A stretch of DNA of 64,000 nt from Eikenella longinqua (GCF_001648355.1 NZ_LXSL01000016.1:48883-112882), one strand, 5' to 3'; shown: positions 43,592-55,221, counted from the first letter of the stretch. A program made the numbers and translations. Notes: generated by a model not told the origin, from the sequence alone.

Positions 43592-44134
43592 TCACCCGCG
43601 CTGCGATTGCCCGTATTTTTCCGCCACTTGCACATAATGCGCCGCCGAATACGGCAGAAAGGCCAGCTCCTCCGCCGTGAGCCGCCGCACCTGTTTCACC
43701 GGCGAGCCCACATATAAATAGCCGCTTTCCAGCCGTTTGCGAGGCGGCACCAGGCTGCCCGCGCCAATCATCACATCATCTTCAATCACCGCATCGTCCA
43801 ACACAATGCTGCCCATGCCCACCAGCACGCGGTGGCCAACGGTGCAGCCGTGCAGTGTAACGTGGTGGCCGATGGTGCAATCCTCGCCGATGATGAGCGG
43901 CGAGCCCTCCGGCTTATCCTCCGTTTTGTGGCTCACATGCAGCATCACATGATCCTGAATATTGCTGCCCCGCCCCACGCGGATGCGGTTCACATCCCCG
44001 CGCAACACGGCAAACGGCCACACCGACACCCGCTCCGCCAGCACCACATCACCAATCACCGCGCACATCGGGTCGATATAGCAGCCCGCCCCGATTTGCG
44101 TCACAAAATCCAAATAAGGCCGGATATTGCTCAT
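43592..44134 (-). CDS. Gamma-class carbonic anhydrase-like protein
   Basis: Left-handed beta-helix (hexapeptide) protein of 180 residues. The start MSNIRPYLDFVTQIG was chosen; the 48-codon upstream extension reads through DUS and repeat sequence. Three histidine zinc ligands fit the family: HVMLHVSH (two) and GHHVTLHG. Relatives (YrdA, CaiE, PaaY) include active and inactive carbonic anhydrases and thioesterases, so the activity is uncertain. A DUS-containing region lies on both sides and it appears monocistronic. Confidence 0.9.
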   Translation of the reverse strand: MSNIRPYLDFVTQIGAGCYIDPMCAVIGDVVLAERVSVWPFAVLRGDVNRIRVGRGSNIQDHVMLHVSHKTEDKPEGSPLIIGEDCTIGHHVTLHGCTVGHRVLVGMGSIVLDDAVIEDDVMIGAGSLVPPRKRLESGYLYVGSPVKQVRRLTAEELAFLPYSAAHYVQVAEKYGQSQRG

Positions 44135-44488
44135 AAAAAACTCCTTTTCCATCCATTTATCAAAACCCCGAAGGCTACCTGAAAACTGGGTTGCGGCATA
44201 GTCGCAACCCAGTTTCTGCGTAGCTAAAATGAAATTTTGGCATAGCCAAAAGGAATTTCTGCGAAGCAAAAACGACACAAAGACGAAGCCAGCACAAGCA
44301 CAATCTTATTTTTCAGGTAGCCTCATCCCGCAGATACAAACCAAGCAAACCGCCAACCTGCCCACTATCCAGGCTACCTGAAAACAAAGTTCAAACCCCG
44401 CCACACTTTTCAGGTAGCCTGCCCTTGTGAAAACCCGCCCCGCCCCTATCTGCCCCCATCATCCATCCAACCGCACAGAGGAAACCCC
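44135..44488. other. Divergent intergenic region with DUS pairs, repeat and hairpin
   Basis: No gene. DUS pairs at 44172-44183/44312-44323 and 44371-44382/44409-44420. The first pair encloses a hairpin ACTGGGTTGCG-N7-CGCAACCCAGT (44185-44213) and a GTTTCTGCGTAGCTAAAA repeat (44212-44229). Confidence 0.6.
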
Positions 44489-46522
44489 GTGAACACCCTG
44501 CTCCACCTCGGCGACCAGCCGCAATTCGACCAAATCCGCACCGAACACATCAAACCCGCCCTGCAAAGCGCCATCGCCGAAGCCCGCCAAGCCATTGCCG
44601 AAGTCAAAGCCCAAACCGGCGCCACCTGGGGCAACACCGTCGAGCCGCTCACCGGCATCACCGAGCGCGTCGGCCGCATTTGGGGCGTCGTCTCCCACCT
44701 CAACTCCGTAGCCGACACCCCCGAGCTGCGCGCCGTGTATAACGAACTCATGCCCGAAATCACCTTATTCTTCACCGAAATCGGCCAAGACATCGAGCTC
44801 TACGAACGATTCAAAACCATCAAAAATTCCCCCGAATTCGCCCGCCTCAGCCCCGCCCAGCAAACCAAGCTCAACCACGACCTGCGCGATTTCGTCCTCA
44901 GCGGCGCCGAGCTTCCGCCCGAAAAACAAACCCAATTCGCCGCCCTGCAAACCGAAGGCGCCCAGCTCGCCGCCAAATTCTCGCAAAACGTGCTCGACGC
45001 CACCGACGCCTTCGCCCTCTATTTCGACAGCGCCGAACCCCTTTCCGGCCTGCCTGAAGACGCACTCTCCATGTTTGCCGCCGCCGCACAGGCCGAAGGC
45101 AAAAGCGGCTACAAAATCGGCCTACAAATGCCGCACTACCTCGCCGTGATGCAATACGCCGACAACCGAGAGCTGCGCGAGCAGGTTTACCGCGCCTACG
45201 TTACCCGCGCCAGCGAGCTCTCCAACGAAGGCAAATTCGACAACAGCGCCAACATCACCCGCCGCCTCGAAATCACCCTGCAAGAAGCCAAACTGCTCGG
45301 TTACGCCAACTACGCCGAGCTCTCCCTGGTGGCCAAAATGGCCGTCTCCCCCGCCCAAGTGCTCGACTTCCTGCACGACCTCGCCCGCCGCGCCAAACCC
45401 TTCGCCAAAAAAGACCTCGCCGCCGTGCAGGCCTTCGCCCGCCAAAGCCTCGCTATCGACAACCCGCAGCCCTGGGATTTGGCCTACGCCTCCGAAAAAC
45501 TGCGCCAGGCCGAATACGCCTTCTCCGAAACCGAAGTGAAGAAATACTTCCCCGTGGGCAAAGTGCTGGCCGGCCTGTTTGCCCAAATCAAGCGGCTCTA
45601 CGGCATCGATTTTGCCGAGCAAACCGTGCCCGTGTGGCACCCCGACGTGCGCTATTTCGAGCTTTCGCAACACGGCGCCCCCATCGGCGGCGTGTACATG
45701 GATTTGTATGCCCGCGAAGGCAAACGCGGCGGCGCCTGGATGAACGACTACAAAGGCCGCCGCCGCCTGCCCAACGGCCAAATCCAGCTGCCCACCGCCT
45801 ACCTCGTGTGCAACTTCACCCCGCCCTCAGGCGGCAAAGAAGCCCGCTTGAGCCACGATGAAATCCTCACCCTCTTCCACGAAACCGGCCACGGCCTGCA
45901 CCACCTGCTCACCCAAGTGGACGAGCTCGGCGTATCCGGCATCAACGGCGTAGAATGGGACGCCGTGGAGCTGCCCAGCCAGTTTATGGAAAACTTCGTG
46001 TGGGAATACGACGTGCTACGCGGCATGTCTGCCCACGAAGACGACGGCGCGCCGCTGCCGCAGGAATTGTTCCGCAAAATGCTCGCCGCCAAAAACTTCC
46101 AGCGCGGCATGTTCCTCGTGCGCCAGATGGAATTCGCCCTCTTCGACATGCTGATCTACAGCGAAACCGACCCTGCGCGCCTGGCCGGCTGGGCGCAGGT
46201 GCTCGACGATGTGCGCCGCGAAGTGGCCGTGGTGCAGCCGCCCGAATACAACCGCTTTGCCAACAGCTTCGGCCACATCTTCGCCGGCGGCTATTCGGCC
46301 GGCTACTACAGCTACGCCTGGGCGGAAGTGCTCAGCGCGGATGCCTACGCCGCGTTTGAAGAAAGCGGCGACGTGGCCGAATGCGGCCGCCGCTTCTGGC
46401 AGGAAATCCTCGCCGTGGGCGGCTCGCGCAGCGCTGCCGAATCCTTCCGCGCCTTCCGCGGTCGTGCCCCCAGCATAGATGCCCTGCTGCGGCACAGCGG
46501 GTTTGATATGCAAGCGGCTTAA
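44489..46522 (+). CDS. prlC: Oligopeptidase A (M3 metallopeptidase)
   Basis: Cytosolic zinc peptidase that degrades signal peptides and other oligopeptides. It has 677 residues. The zinc site is FHETGHGLHH (HExxH, ~residue 464), with the third ligand region GVEWDAVELPSQFME about 30 residues later. FAGGYSAGYYSYAWAEVLSADAY is the family's substrate-binding segment. The start codon is GTG, preceded by AGAGGAAACCCC; no in-frame ATG lies close by. A perfect DUS terminator follows. Confidence 0.95.
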   Translation: MNTLLHLGDQPQFDQIRTEHIKPALQSAIAEARQAIAEVKAQTGATWGNTVEPLTGITERVGRIWGVVSHLNSVADTPELRAVYNELMPEITLFFTEIGQDIELYERFKTIKNSPEFARLSPAQQTKLNHDLRDFVLSGAELPPEKQTQFAALQTEGAQLAAKFSQNVLDATDAFALYFDSAEPLSGLPEDALSMFAAAAQAEGKSGYKIGLQMPHYLAVMQYADNRELREQVYRAYVTRASELSNEGKFDNSANITRRLEITLQEAKLLGYANYAELSLVAKMAVSPAQVLDFLHDLARRAKPFAKKDLAAVQAFARQSLAIDNPQPWDLAYASEKLRQAEYAFSETEVKKYFPVGKVLAGLFAQIKRLYGIDFAEQTVPVWHPDVRYFELSQHGAPIGGVYMDLYAREGKRGGAWMNDYKGRRRLPNGQIQLPTAYLVCNFTPPSGGKEARLSHDEILTLFHETGHGLHHLLTQVDELGVSGINGVEWDAVELPSQFMENFVWEYDVLRGMSAHEDDGAPLPQELFRKMLAAKNFQRGMFLVRQMEFALFDMLIYSETDPARLAGWAQVLDDVRREVAVVQPPEYNRFANSFGHIFAGGYSAGYYSYAWAEVLSADAYAAFEESGDVAECGRRFWQEILAVGGSRSAAESFRAFRGRAPSIDALLRHSGFDMQAA

Positions 46523-46556
46523 GCTTTGATTAGAATCGTATTACCAAACGAAGAAA

Positions 46557-46599
46557 AGGCTACCTGAAATTTTTCAGGTAGCCTTTTTTCAGGTAGCCT
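46557..46599 (+). terminator. DUS terminator with T-run after prlC
   Basis: AGGCTACCTGAAA-TT-TTTCAGGTAGCCT followed by TTTTTT. It is the most terminator-like DUS pair in the window; a further TTCAGGTAGCCT overlaps the end of lipA. Confidence 0.8.
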
Positions 46600-47591
46600 C
46601 AATGCCCGTGATGGCAGCCGCCGCTGTGGTGGGACTGCATGGCTTCGGCGGCTTGGGCGTCGGCGTGGTAGCTGGAGCGGACCATGGCGCCGATGGCGGC
46701 GTTGGTGAAGCCCATGGCGTAGGCTTCGCACTCGAACTGTTTGAACATGTCGGGGGTAACGTAGCGCAATACGGGCAGGTGGCTGTTGCTGGGCTGGAGG
46801 TATTGCCCCACGGTAATCATTTCGATGTTGTTGGCACGCATGTCGCGCATGATTTCGCGCACTTCGTCGTCGGTTTCGCCGAGGCCGACCATGATGCCGG
46901 ATTTGGTGGGGATGTGGGGCATCATTTCTTTGTAGCGGCGCAGGAGTTCGAGCGAATGCTGGTAGTTGGCGCCGGGGCGGGCTTGTTTATACAGGCGGGG
47001 GTGGGTTTCGAGGTTGTGGTTCATCACGTCGGGCGGGGTTTGGGCGAGGATGTCGAGCGCGATGTCGAGGCGGCCGCGGAAGTCGGGCACGAGGATTTCG
47101 ATTTTGGTGTGCGGGCTGCGTTCGCGGATGGCGGTGATGCAGTCGGCAAAGTGCTGGGCGCCGCCGTCGCGCAGGTCGTCGCGGTCCACCGAGGTGATGA
47201 CGACGTAGCGCAGGTTCATGGCGGCCACGCTGGAGGCGAGGTGCTGGGGCTCTTCGGCATCGAGCGCGTTGGGGCGGCCGTGGCCGACGTCGCAGAAGGG
47301 GCAGCGGCGGGTGCAGATGTCGCCCATGATCATGAAGGTGGCGGTGCCGCGGCTGAAGCATTCGCCGATGTTGGGGCAGGAGGCTTCTTCGCACACGGTG
47401 TGCATTTTTTGGTCGCGCAGGATGTTTTTAATTTCGAAGAATTTCTTGCCGGTGGGCAGCGGAGCGCGAATCCAGTCGGGCTTTTTCAGCTTCTGTTCGA
47501 GCGGCACGACTTTAATCGGGATGCGGGCGACTTTGGCGGCGCCTTTGTGTTTGACGCCGCGGGCGTTGTCTTGTTTGTTTTCTGTGGTCAT
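46599..47591 (-). CDS. lipA: Lipoyl synthase
   Basis: Radical SAM enzyme that inserts two sulfur atoms into protein-bound octanoyl groups. The start MTTENKQDNARG gives 330 residues; the longer frame reads through a DUS. The auxiliary cluster cysteines are in CEEASCPNIGEC and the radical-SAM cluster in CTRRCPFC. The serine-containing RSSYHAD near the C-terminus is the usual auxiliary ligand region. The tail (SHHSGGCHHGH) is unusually histidine-rich and could bind metal. lipB follows about 0.8 kb upstream on the same strand, separated by DUS and repeats. Confidence 0.96.
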   Translation of the reverse strand: MTTENKQDNARGVKHKGAAKVARIPIKVVPLEQKLKKPDWIRAPLPTGKKFFEIKNILRDQKMHTVCEEASCPNIGECFSRGTATFMIMGDICTRRCPFCDVGHGRPNALDAEEPQHLASSVAAMNLRYVVITSVDRDDLRDGGAQHFADCITAIRERSPHTKIEILVPDFRGRLDIALDILAQTPPDVMNHNLETHPRLYKQARPGANYQHSLELLRRYKEMMPHIPTKSGIMVGLGETDDEVREIMRDMRANNIEMITVGQYLQPSNSHLPVLRYVTPDMFKQFECEAYAMGFTNAAIGAMVRSSYHADAQAAEAMQSHHSGGCHHGH

Positions 47592-47630
47592 GGTTGATAC
47601 CTTTGCTGTGTTTTTAATGTGATGTGTGGG

Positions 47631-47668
47631 TTCAGGTAGCCTGCCGGCTCGGGGTAAGGCTACCTGAA
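47631..47668. terminator. DUS inverted pair between lipB and lipA
   Basis: TTCAGGTAGCCT (47631-47642) and AGGCTACCTGAA (47657-47668). Confidence 0.5.
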
Positions 47669-47730
47669 AATCCAATCCGCCTGTTTCAGCTGCTTGGCGA
47701 TTCTATTTTTAGATTCCTGCGGAAACATCG

Positions 47731-47748
47731 TTTTAGCTTCGCAGAAAC
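47731..47748 (-). repeat. Intergenic 18-bp repeat after lipB
   Basis: TTTTAGCTTCGCAGAAAC, the exact complement of GTTTCTGCGAAGCTAAAA, adjoining the lipB stop codon. A TTCCTGCGGAAACATCGTTTT-like block occurs on both sides of it. Confidence 0.85.
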
Positions 47749-48381
47749 TCAGCTTCCTGCGGAAACATCGTTTTCAGGTAGCCTCAGCTGCTGCTGCAAA
47801 TGAGCGGTCAGCTTGGCGGCCACGTCGTCCACGCTCGGGGCGGGCTGCACGAAGTCGGCGATTTGGGTCATTTCCAGCCCGGCATAGCCGCAGGGATTGA
47901 TTTGGTGGAAAGGGCTCAAATCCATGTTTACATTGAGCGCGAGGCCGTGATACACGGCGCCGCGTTTGATGCGCAAGCCGAGCGAGGCGATTTTTTTGCC
48001 TTCCACATACACGCCGGGGCGTTTCGGGTCGGCGGCGGCGGCGATGCCGTATTCGGCCAGGGTGGCGATGATGCTGTTTTCCAGGCGGCTCACCAAATCG
48101 CGCACGCTGATTTTGCGGCGTTTGAAGTCGATGAGGGTGTACACCACGAGCTGGCCGGGGCCGTGGTAGGTGATTTGGCCGCCGCGGTCAATCTGCACCA
48201 CGGGGATGTTGCTGTGCACCAAGAGGTGCTCGGCTTTGCCGGCCATGCCCTGCGTGAACACGGGCGGATGCTGCACCACCCAGAGCTCGTCTTCGGTGCG
48301 CTCGCTGCGGGCGTCGGTGAAGGCTTCCATGGCGTGGAAAATCGGGCTGTATTCGGCCAGACCGAGCGGGATGACTTTCAT
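47749..48381 (-). CDS. lipB: Octanoyltransferase LipB
   Basis: Transfers octanoyl from acyl carrier protein to lipoyl domains, the step before LipA. The start MKVIPLGLAEYSP gives 210 residues; its ATG overlaps the upstream stop codon as ATGA. The family motif GGQITYHGPGQLVVY and the catalytic lysine/cysteine region (GKKIASLGLRI, HQINPCGYAGLE) are present. The C-terminal residues RLPE are coded by a DUS at 47773-47784, which shows the element invading or being tolerated at a gene end. Confidence 0.95.
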   Translation of the reverse strand: MKVIPLGLAEYSPIFHAMEAFTDARSERTEDELWVVQHPPVFTQGMAGKAEHLLVHSNIPVVQIDRGGQITYHGPGQLVVYTLIDFKRRKISVRDLVSRLENSIIATLAEYGIAAAADPKRPGVYVEGKKIASLGLRIKRGAVYHGLALNVNMDLSPFHQINPCGYAGLEMTQIADFVQPAPSVDDVAAKLTAHLQQQLRLPENDVSAGS

Positions 48382-48653
48382 CACAGCACCACTTTCACCA
48401 TCGGGTGGGCGGTGAGCGCGAGATAGATGTTATCAAGCTGCTCTTTGCTTTCGGCGTTCAGGGTAACGGTAACGCCCTGGTAGTTGCCTTGACTGCTTTC
48501 GCGGTGCTGCAAATCGTGTTCGGCGGTGTCCGGCGCGTGTTTTTGCACGGTTTCCAACACGTTGGCGGCAAATTCGGGGTGTTTGGCGCCCATCACTTTG
48601 ATGGAAAAACGGCAGGGGAATTCCAGCAGGGTTTCTTGCTTGCTATCGCTCAT
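48381..48653 (-). CDS. YbeD/DUF493 family protein
   Basis: Small alpha/beta protein of 90 residues, resembling E. coli YbeD: LLEFPCRFSIKVMGAKHPEF at the start and YQGVTVTLNAESKEQLDNIYLALTAHPMVKVVL at the end. In E. coli, ybeD lies next to lipB as it does here, and the stop codon overlaps the lipB start. The fold resembles the ACT-like regulatory domain; the function is not established. Co-expression with lipB is nearly certain from the overlap. Confidence 0.92.
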   Translation of the reverse strand: MSDSKQETLLEFPCRFSIKVMGAKHPEFAANVLETVQKHAPDTAEHDLQHRESSQGNYQGVTVTLNAESKEQLDNIYLALTAHPMVKVVL

Positions 48654-49134
48654 TTATTTTCTCCAAACGGCTGCGGCATGAGGCGCGGCGGCCGATATAT
48701 TCAGGCCGGCATTTTACTGGAAAACACCCTGCTTGAACAACACGCGGCGCGGCTTGCGGCATGGGCGAATACCCGTATTTTCCGGCGGGTTATCGCGCTG
48801 TTTCCCAAAAGCTGAAGCGGTTGAGGTGCGGCAAAAGCCGCAGGGTTCGTTTGAACTGCGTTGAAGCCCTATTTTCAGGTAGCCTCAAGCCTGTGGCTAC
48901 CTGAAAAATACCGGGCTTGGCAAAGCAAACATTCCCAGCCGGCTCCAATATGCCGCCTGGTTTCCCGCAGAGTGAAAACCGTTTTTCAGGTAGCCTTCCC
49001 GCCCTGCTTCGGCGCTCGTCATAAATAATTTCTATCTTCACAATCGCTTGCCAACCGCCCCGCCCGGTGCTAGAAAAGCGCCCAAAGTCCGCCCGAACGG
49101 CGCCCTTGCCCACCCATCCGTTTGGAAGCCAAGC
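48654..49134. other. Intergenic region between ybeD-like gene and msrAB
   Basis: No gene is supported. It contains TTCAGGTAGCCT at 48874-48885, a one-off TGGCTACCTGAA at about 48894 that can pair with it, and TTCAGGTAGCCT at 48985-48996. Confidence 0.5.
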
Positions 49135-50733
49135 ATGCTGAAAAAAGTGTTACTCTTCCTCTGCGCCGCCATCCCCGTCGTCCTCATCATCGGCCTGCTG
49201 GCGCCCAAAATCATCGCCCAACCCAAACACGGAGCCCCCGCCATGCCCGACACCGCCTTCGCCACACACCTCGCCGCCCTGCACACCCCGGGCGGCACGC
49301 CCGTGCGCACCCTGCTCCGGCCCGGCCGCCCCACGCTGGTGAAATTCTGGGCTAGCTGGTGCCCGCTGTGCCTCAGCGAGCTGCAAAGCACCGCCGAATG
49401 GCAGCAATCCGCCGAATTTTCCGGCGAGCACGCCCGCGCCAACCTGATTGCCGTCGCCTCGCCCGGCTTCCTCGGCGAAAAGCCCGAAGCCGAATTCAGA
49501 GAATGGTTTGCCAAACTCGACTACCCCGGTTTCCAGGTAGCCCTCGACGACGGCACCCTAGCCAAAACCGCCGGCGTGGGCGTGTATCCCAGCTGGGTGC
49601 TGCTCTCCGCCGACGGGCAAATCCTGCGCGTGCACAAAGGCAGCCTGCCGCGCGAACAAGCCCTCGCCCTGCTCGACAACCCCAATGCCGACCTCGCCGC
49701 CGCCCCCGTGCAGCCGCACTACGCCGACGCCCAAGGCAGCCCCCGCGCCGCCCGCACCCAAACCATCTATCTGGCCGGCGGCTGTTTCTGGGGCGTGGAA
49801 GCCTATATGCAGCACCTGCCCGGCGTGGTGGACGCCGTATCCGGCTATGCCAACGGCCGCACCGCCCATCCCAGCTACGAAGACGTGATCCACGGCAGCG
49901 GCCACGCCGAAACCGTGAAAGTAGACTACGACCCCGCGCGCATCAGCCTGGCCGACCTCCTGCGCTACTACTTCCGCGTGATCGACCCCACCTCGCTCAA
50001 CAAACAAGGCAACGACCGCGGCCGCCAATACCGCATCGGCATCTACTACACCAACCCCGCCGACGCCCCCGTTATCCGCACCGCCCTCCAAGCCGAACAG
50101 CGCAAACACAGCCGTCCCCTCGTGGTGGAAGCCCAGCCCCTACAACACTTCTACCCCGCCGAAGCCTACCACCAAGACTACCTGGCCAAAAACCCGCACG
50201 GCTACTGCCACATCGACATCCGCCTCGCCGACCAGCCCCTCGAGCCCGCCGAGGGCAGCAGCCCCGCCCCGGCCAAAGGCTTCAACCCCGCCACCTACCG
50301 CAAACCCGACGACGCCACCCTGCGCCGTACCCTCACCGACGAGCAATACCGCGTCACCCAGCAAGGCGACACCGAACGCGCCTTCAGCCACCAATACGAC
50401 CACCTCTTCGAGCCCGGCCTGTACGTTGACATCGTGAGCGGCCAACCCCTCTTCAGCAGCCGCGACAAATTCCAATCCCACTGCGGCTGGCCCAGCTTCA
50501 CCCGCCCCATCAGCCCCGACGCCGTGACCGAACACGACGACTACAGCTACCACATGCACCGCACCGAAGTGCGCAGCAGCGCTGCCGGCTCCCACCTCGG
50601 CCACGTCTTCCCCGACGGCCCCAAAGACCGCGGTGGCCTGCGCTACTGCATCAACGGCGCCAGCCTGCGCTTCATCCCCCAAGCCCAAATGCAGCAGCAA
50701 GGCTACGGCAGTTATTTGAAAGATTTGCATTAA
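49135..50733 (+). CDS. msrAB: Fused thioredoxin-like/MsrA/MsrB methionine sulfoxide reductase (PilB type)
   Basis: Periplasmic repair enzyme that reduces both epimers of methionine sulfoxide. The 532 residues hold an N-terminal hydrophobic signal/anchor, a thioredoxin-like domain with WASWCPLC (~residues 80-87), an MsrA domain with the nucleophile in AGGCFWG (~residue 219), and an MsrB domain with HCGWPSF and the catalytic RYCINGASL. This order is characteristic of Neisseria PilB. The start MLKKVLLFLCA follows AAGC; the earlier in-frame start lacks a signal peptide. A DsbD-like electron donor would be needed and is not in the window. Confidence 0.96.
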   Translation: MLKKVLLFLCAAIPVVLIIGLLAPKIIAQPKHGAPAMPDTAFATHLAALHTPGGTPVRTLLRPGRPTLVKFWASWCPLCLSELQSTAEWQQSAEFSGEHARANLIAVASPGFLGEKPEAEFREWFAKLDYPGFQVALDDGTLAKTAGVGVYPSWVLLSADGQILRVHKGSLPREQALALLDNPNADLAAAPVQPHYADAQGSPRAARTQTIYLAGGCFWGVEAYMQHLPGVVDAVSGYANGRTAHPSYEDVIHGSGHAETVKVDYDPARISLADLLRYYFRVIDPTSLNKQGNDRGRQYRIGIYYTNPADAPVIRTALQAEQRKHSRPLVVEAQPLQHFYPAEAYHQDYLAKNPHGYCHIDIRLADQPLEPAEGSSPAPAKGFNPATYRKPDDATLRRTLTDEQYRVTQQGDTERAFSHQYDHLFEPGLYVDIVSGQPLFSSRDKFQSHCGWPSFTRPISPDAVTEHDDYSYHMHRTEVRSSAAGSHLGHVFPDGPKDRGGLRYCINGASLRFIPQAQMQQQGYGSYLKDLH

Positions 50734-50756
50734 GGCAGTAAGTACGCCAGAGCAAA

Positions 50757-50967
50757 AGGCTACCTGAAAATTTCAGCTTCGCAGAAACTTTGCCGCACGG
50801 CGTTTTAACTGCGTTCAAGCTTGTGTTTTCAGGTAGCCTTTATTCATCAGGCAGCCAATGCCAGGCTACCTGAACGCGTTAGCTTCGGCAAAGCTAACAC
50901 CGCCCAACCCTTTCCCGCTTTGCCTAATATTTTCAGGTAGCCTCAAACAGACGGAAGGCTACCTGAA
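50757..50967. repeat. Cluster of DUS copies between msrAB and the acetyltransferase
   Basis: DUS at 50757-50768 (forward), 50828-50839 (reverse), 50863-50874 (forward), 50932-50943 (reverse) and 50956-50967 (forward). The first pair encloses CAGCTTCGCAGAAAC, part of the 18-bp repeat. Confidence 0.75.
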
Positions 50968-51019
50968 AACATATCGCGGGCATCAACAAACAAATATCCC
51001 ACCCAAACGGCAAACCAAA

Positions 51020-51592
51020 CTATTCCAAATCGTTCTCAATTGTTTTCAACACCCTGGCAGGAACCCCGCCCGCCACGCAGTTATCAGGAATATCCTTAGT
51101 TACCACTGCACCGGCGGCAATCACCACATTGCTGCCGATGGTAATGCCCGGAAGAATGGTTACATTGCCGCCGATCCAAACATCGTTACCGATAACCACC
51201 GGCCGTGCCATACCGAGATTGGCGCGACGGCCTTTAGGCGACAGCGGATGCCCCACGGTGGTAATCAGCGTGTTCGGCCCGATCATCACATGGTCACCAA
51301 TGCTGACGCGCTCGATATCAAGAATCGTGCCATTGTAGTTCATCAGGAAATGATCACCCACATGGATATTCTTACCGTTGTCACAGTTGAACACGGGCAG
51401 GATGTTCGGCGACACGCCTGACGAGCCGAGTAGCTCATGAATGGCCGCTTCGCGCTTATCCTGCTCCAACACACTGATCCCGTTTAATTTCTGACATGCC
51501 CGCACCGCATTCAATTTCAAGGCGTTCACTTCCGGATCGGTAAAATCATAAGGCAGCCCCGCCTTCAGTTTTTCCAGTTCGCTCATTGCCAT
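51020..51592 (-). CDS. Maltose/galactoside O-acetyltransferase-like hexapeptide protein
   Basis: Trimeric acetyl-CoA-dependent sugar acetyltransferase of 190 residues (Maa, LacA, NodL family). An N-terminal Mac domain (MSELEKLKAGLPYDFTDPEV) is followed by a left-handed beta-helix with ISIGDHVMIGPN-type hexapeptides, the catalytic histidine in TTVGHPLSP, and NDVWIGGNVTILPGITIG. The acceptor is unknown. The gene is monocistronic, with DUS on both sides. Composition is slightly AT-richer than that of its neighbours. Confidence 0.92.
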   Translation of the reverse strand: MAMSELEKLKAGLPYDFTDPEVNALKLNAVRACQKLNGISVLEQDKREAAIHELLGSSGVSPNILPVFNCDNGKNIHVGDHFLMNYNGTILDIERVSIGDHVMIGPNTLITTVGHPLSPKGRRANLGMARPVVIGNDVWIGGNVTILPGITIGSNVVIAAGAVVTKDIPDNCVAGGVPARVLKTIENDLE

Positions 51593-51670
51593 AGCCGACT
51601 CCTTCCTTGTTGATCATTAGCCCCACGATTATACGCTTGGCTCATCGGCAGCCAAACAGCTACGGTTTAG

Positions 51671-51820
51671 AGGCTACCTGAAAAAATTTAGCTTCAACAC
51701 AATTCAAACAAGCTGGCGAGTGCCTGCTATCTGCAAAGCCAAACGTTTTCAGGTAGCCTTTGCTACTACCACTCCGGTCAAAGGCAACAAAAAAGCAGCA
51801 GGGAACCCTTGCTGCTTTTT
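51671..51820. terminator. DUS pair and intrinsic terminator of msbA
   Basis: DUS pair 51671-51682/51748-51759, then AAAAAGCAGCA-N-TGCTGCTTTTT (51790-51820), which on the minus strand ends the msbA transcript with a T-run. Confidence 0.8.
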
Positions 51821-51835
51821 GCTGCCGACCGCTGC

Positions 51836-53626
<1,791 letters not shown>

Positions 53627-53948
53627 GCTTATCCCTGCTGGATGAAAGTGCCGAATTGTAAGGCAAAAGCGGCCGGGCAACAATGCAGCCACAGGCAGCT
53701 TTACCCGATTTGCCATCCGCCCGCACAGGCCGCCCCGAAGGCTAACTGAAACCCCTGCCCGCCCCAACGATTAACTTTTGACCTACCGCAACACTCCGCT
53801 TTTCAGGTAGCCACATTTCCCGCCCAGCAAGCCTTTTAGCCAGCATAAAACAGCAATTTGAGCTACAATACCAGCCCGTTTGTTTCAACCGCGCCGCTTT
53901 CCGGCGGGGTATTCATCATCCAATCGTTATCAAGTTAAGGAGCCCAGC

Positions 53949-55199
53949 ATGTTTTCCAAGAGCGTAACCATCAAACAATACGATCCCGAACTGGCCGCCG
54001 CCATTGCCGCCGAAGAAGCGCGCCAGCAAGACCATGTGGAACTGATTGCTTCCGAAAACTACGTCAGCTGCGCCGTGATGGAAGCGCAAGGCAGCCAGCT
54101 CACCAACAAATACGCCGAAGGCTACCCCGGCAAACGCTACTACGGCGGCTGCGAACACGTAGACGTGGCCGAACAGCTCGCCCTCGACCGCATTAAAAAA
54201 CTCTTCGGCGCCGCCTATGCCAACGTGCAGCCCCACTCCGGCTCCCAAGCCAACCAAGCCGTGTACACCTCCGTGCTCAAACCCGGCGACACCATCCTCG
54301 GCATGAGCCTCGCCCACGGCGGCCACCTCACCCACGGCGCCTCCGTAAACATTTCCGGCAAACTCTATAACGCCATCACCTACGGCCTCGACGAGAACGA
54401 AGTGCTCGACTACGCCGAAGTAGAACGCCTCGCCCTCGAACACAAGCCCAAAATGATCGTGGCCGGCGCCTCCGCCTACGCCCTGGAAATCGACTGGGCC
54501 CGCTTCCGCGAAATCGCCGACAAAGTGGGCGCCTATCTATTTGTCGACATGGCCCACTACGCCGGCCTGATTGCCGCCGGCGAATACCCCAGCCCCGTGC
54601 CCTACGCCGACTTCGTGACCACCACCACCCACAAAACCCTGCGCGGCCCGCGCGGCGGCGTGATTTTGTGCCGCGACACCACCCACGAAAAAGCGCTCAA
54701 CTCCGCCATTTTCCCCAGCCTGCAAGGCGGCCCGCTGATGCACGTGATTGCCGCCAAAGCCGTGGCCTTCAAAGAAGCCCTCGCGCCCGAGTTTAAAGAA
54801 TACGCCAAACAGGTGAAAATCAACGCCAAAGCCATGGCGGAAGAATTGGTGAAACGCGGCCTGCGCATCGTGTCCGGCCGCACCGAAAGCCACGTATTCC
54901 TCGTAGACCTGCGCCCGAAACACATCACCGGCAAAGCCGCCGAAGCCGCGCTGGGCAAAGCCATGATCACCATCAATAAAAACGCCATCCCCAACGACCC
55001 GGAAAAACCCTTCGTTACCTCCGGCATCCGCGTGGGCAGCGCCGCCATCACCACGCGCGGTTTCAAAGAAGCCGATGCCCGCAAGCTCGCCAACCTGGTG
55101 GCCGACGTGCTGGAAAAACCGGAAGACGAAGCCACCCTCGCCCGTGTGGCCAAAGAAGTGAAAGCCCTCTGCGACGCCCATCCGGTGTACGGCGCCTAA
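53949..55199 (+). CDS. glyA: Serine hydroxymethyltransferase
   Basis: PLP enzyme that converts serine and tetrahydrofolate to glycine and methylene-THF. The start MFSKSVTIKQYDPEL gives 416 residues, the usual length, with an AAGGAG site upstream. The PLP lysine is in TTTTHKTLRGPRGG (~residue 229), with the ENYVS and NKYAEGYPGKRYYGGCE motifs near the N-terminus. It is a single-gene unit ended by a strong terminator. Confidence 0.98.
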   Translation: MFSKSVTIKQYDPELAAAIAAEEARQQDHVELIASENYVSCAVMEAQGSQLTNKYAEGYPGKRYYGGCEHVDVAEQLALDRIKKLFGAAYANVQPHSGSQANQAVYTSVLKPGDTILGMSLAHGGHLTHGASVNISGKLYNAITYGLDENEVLDYAEVERLALEHKPKMIVAGASAYALEIDWARFREIADKVGAYLFVDMAHYAGLIAAGEYPSPVPYADFVTTTTHKTLRGPRGGVILCRDTTHEKALNSAIFPSLQGGPLMHVIAAKAVAFKEALAPEFKEYAKQVKINAKAMAEELVKRGLRIVSGRTESHVFLVDLRPKHITGKAAEAALGKAMITINKNAIPNDPEKPFVTSGIRVGSAAITTRGFKEADARKLANLVADVLEKPEDEATLARVAKEVKALCDAHPVYGA

Positions 55200-55221
55200 C
55201 CGATTGATTGAACAACACCCG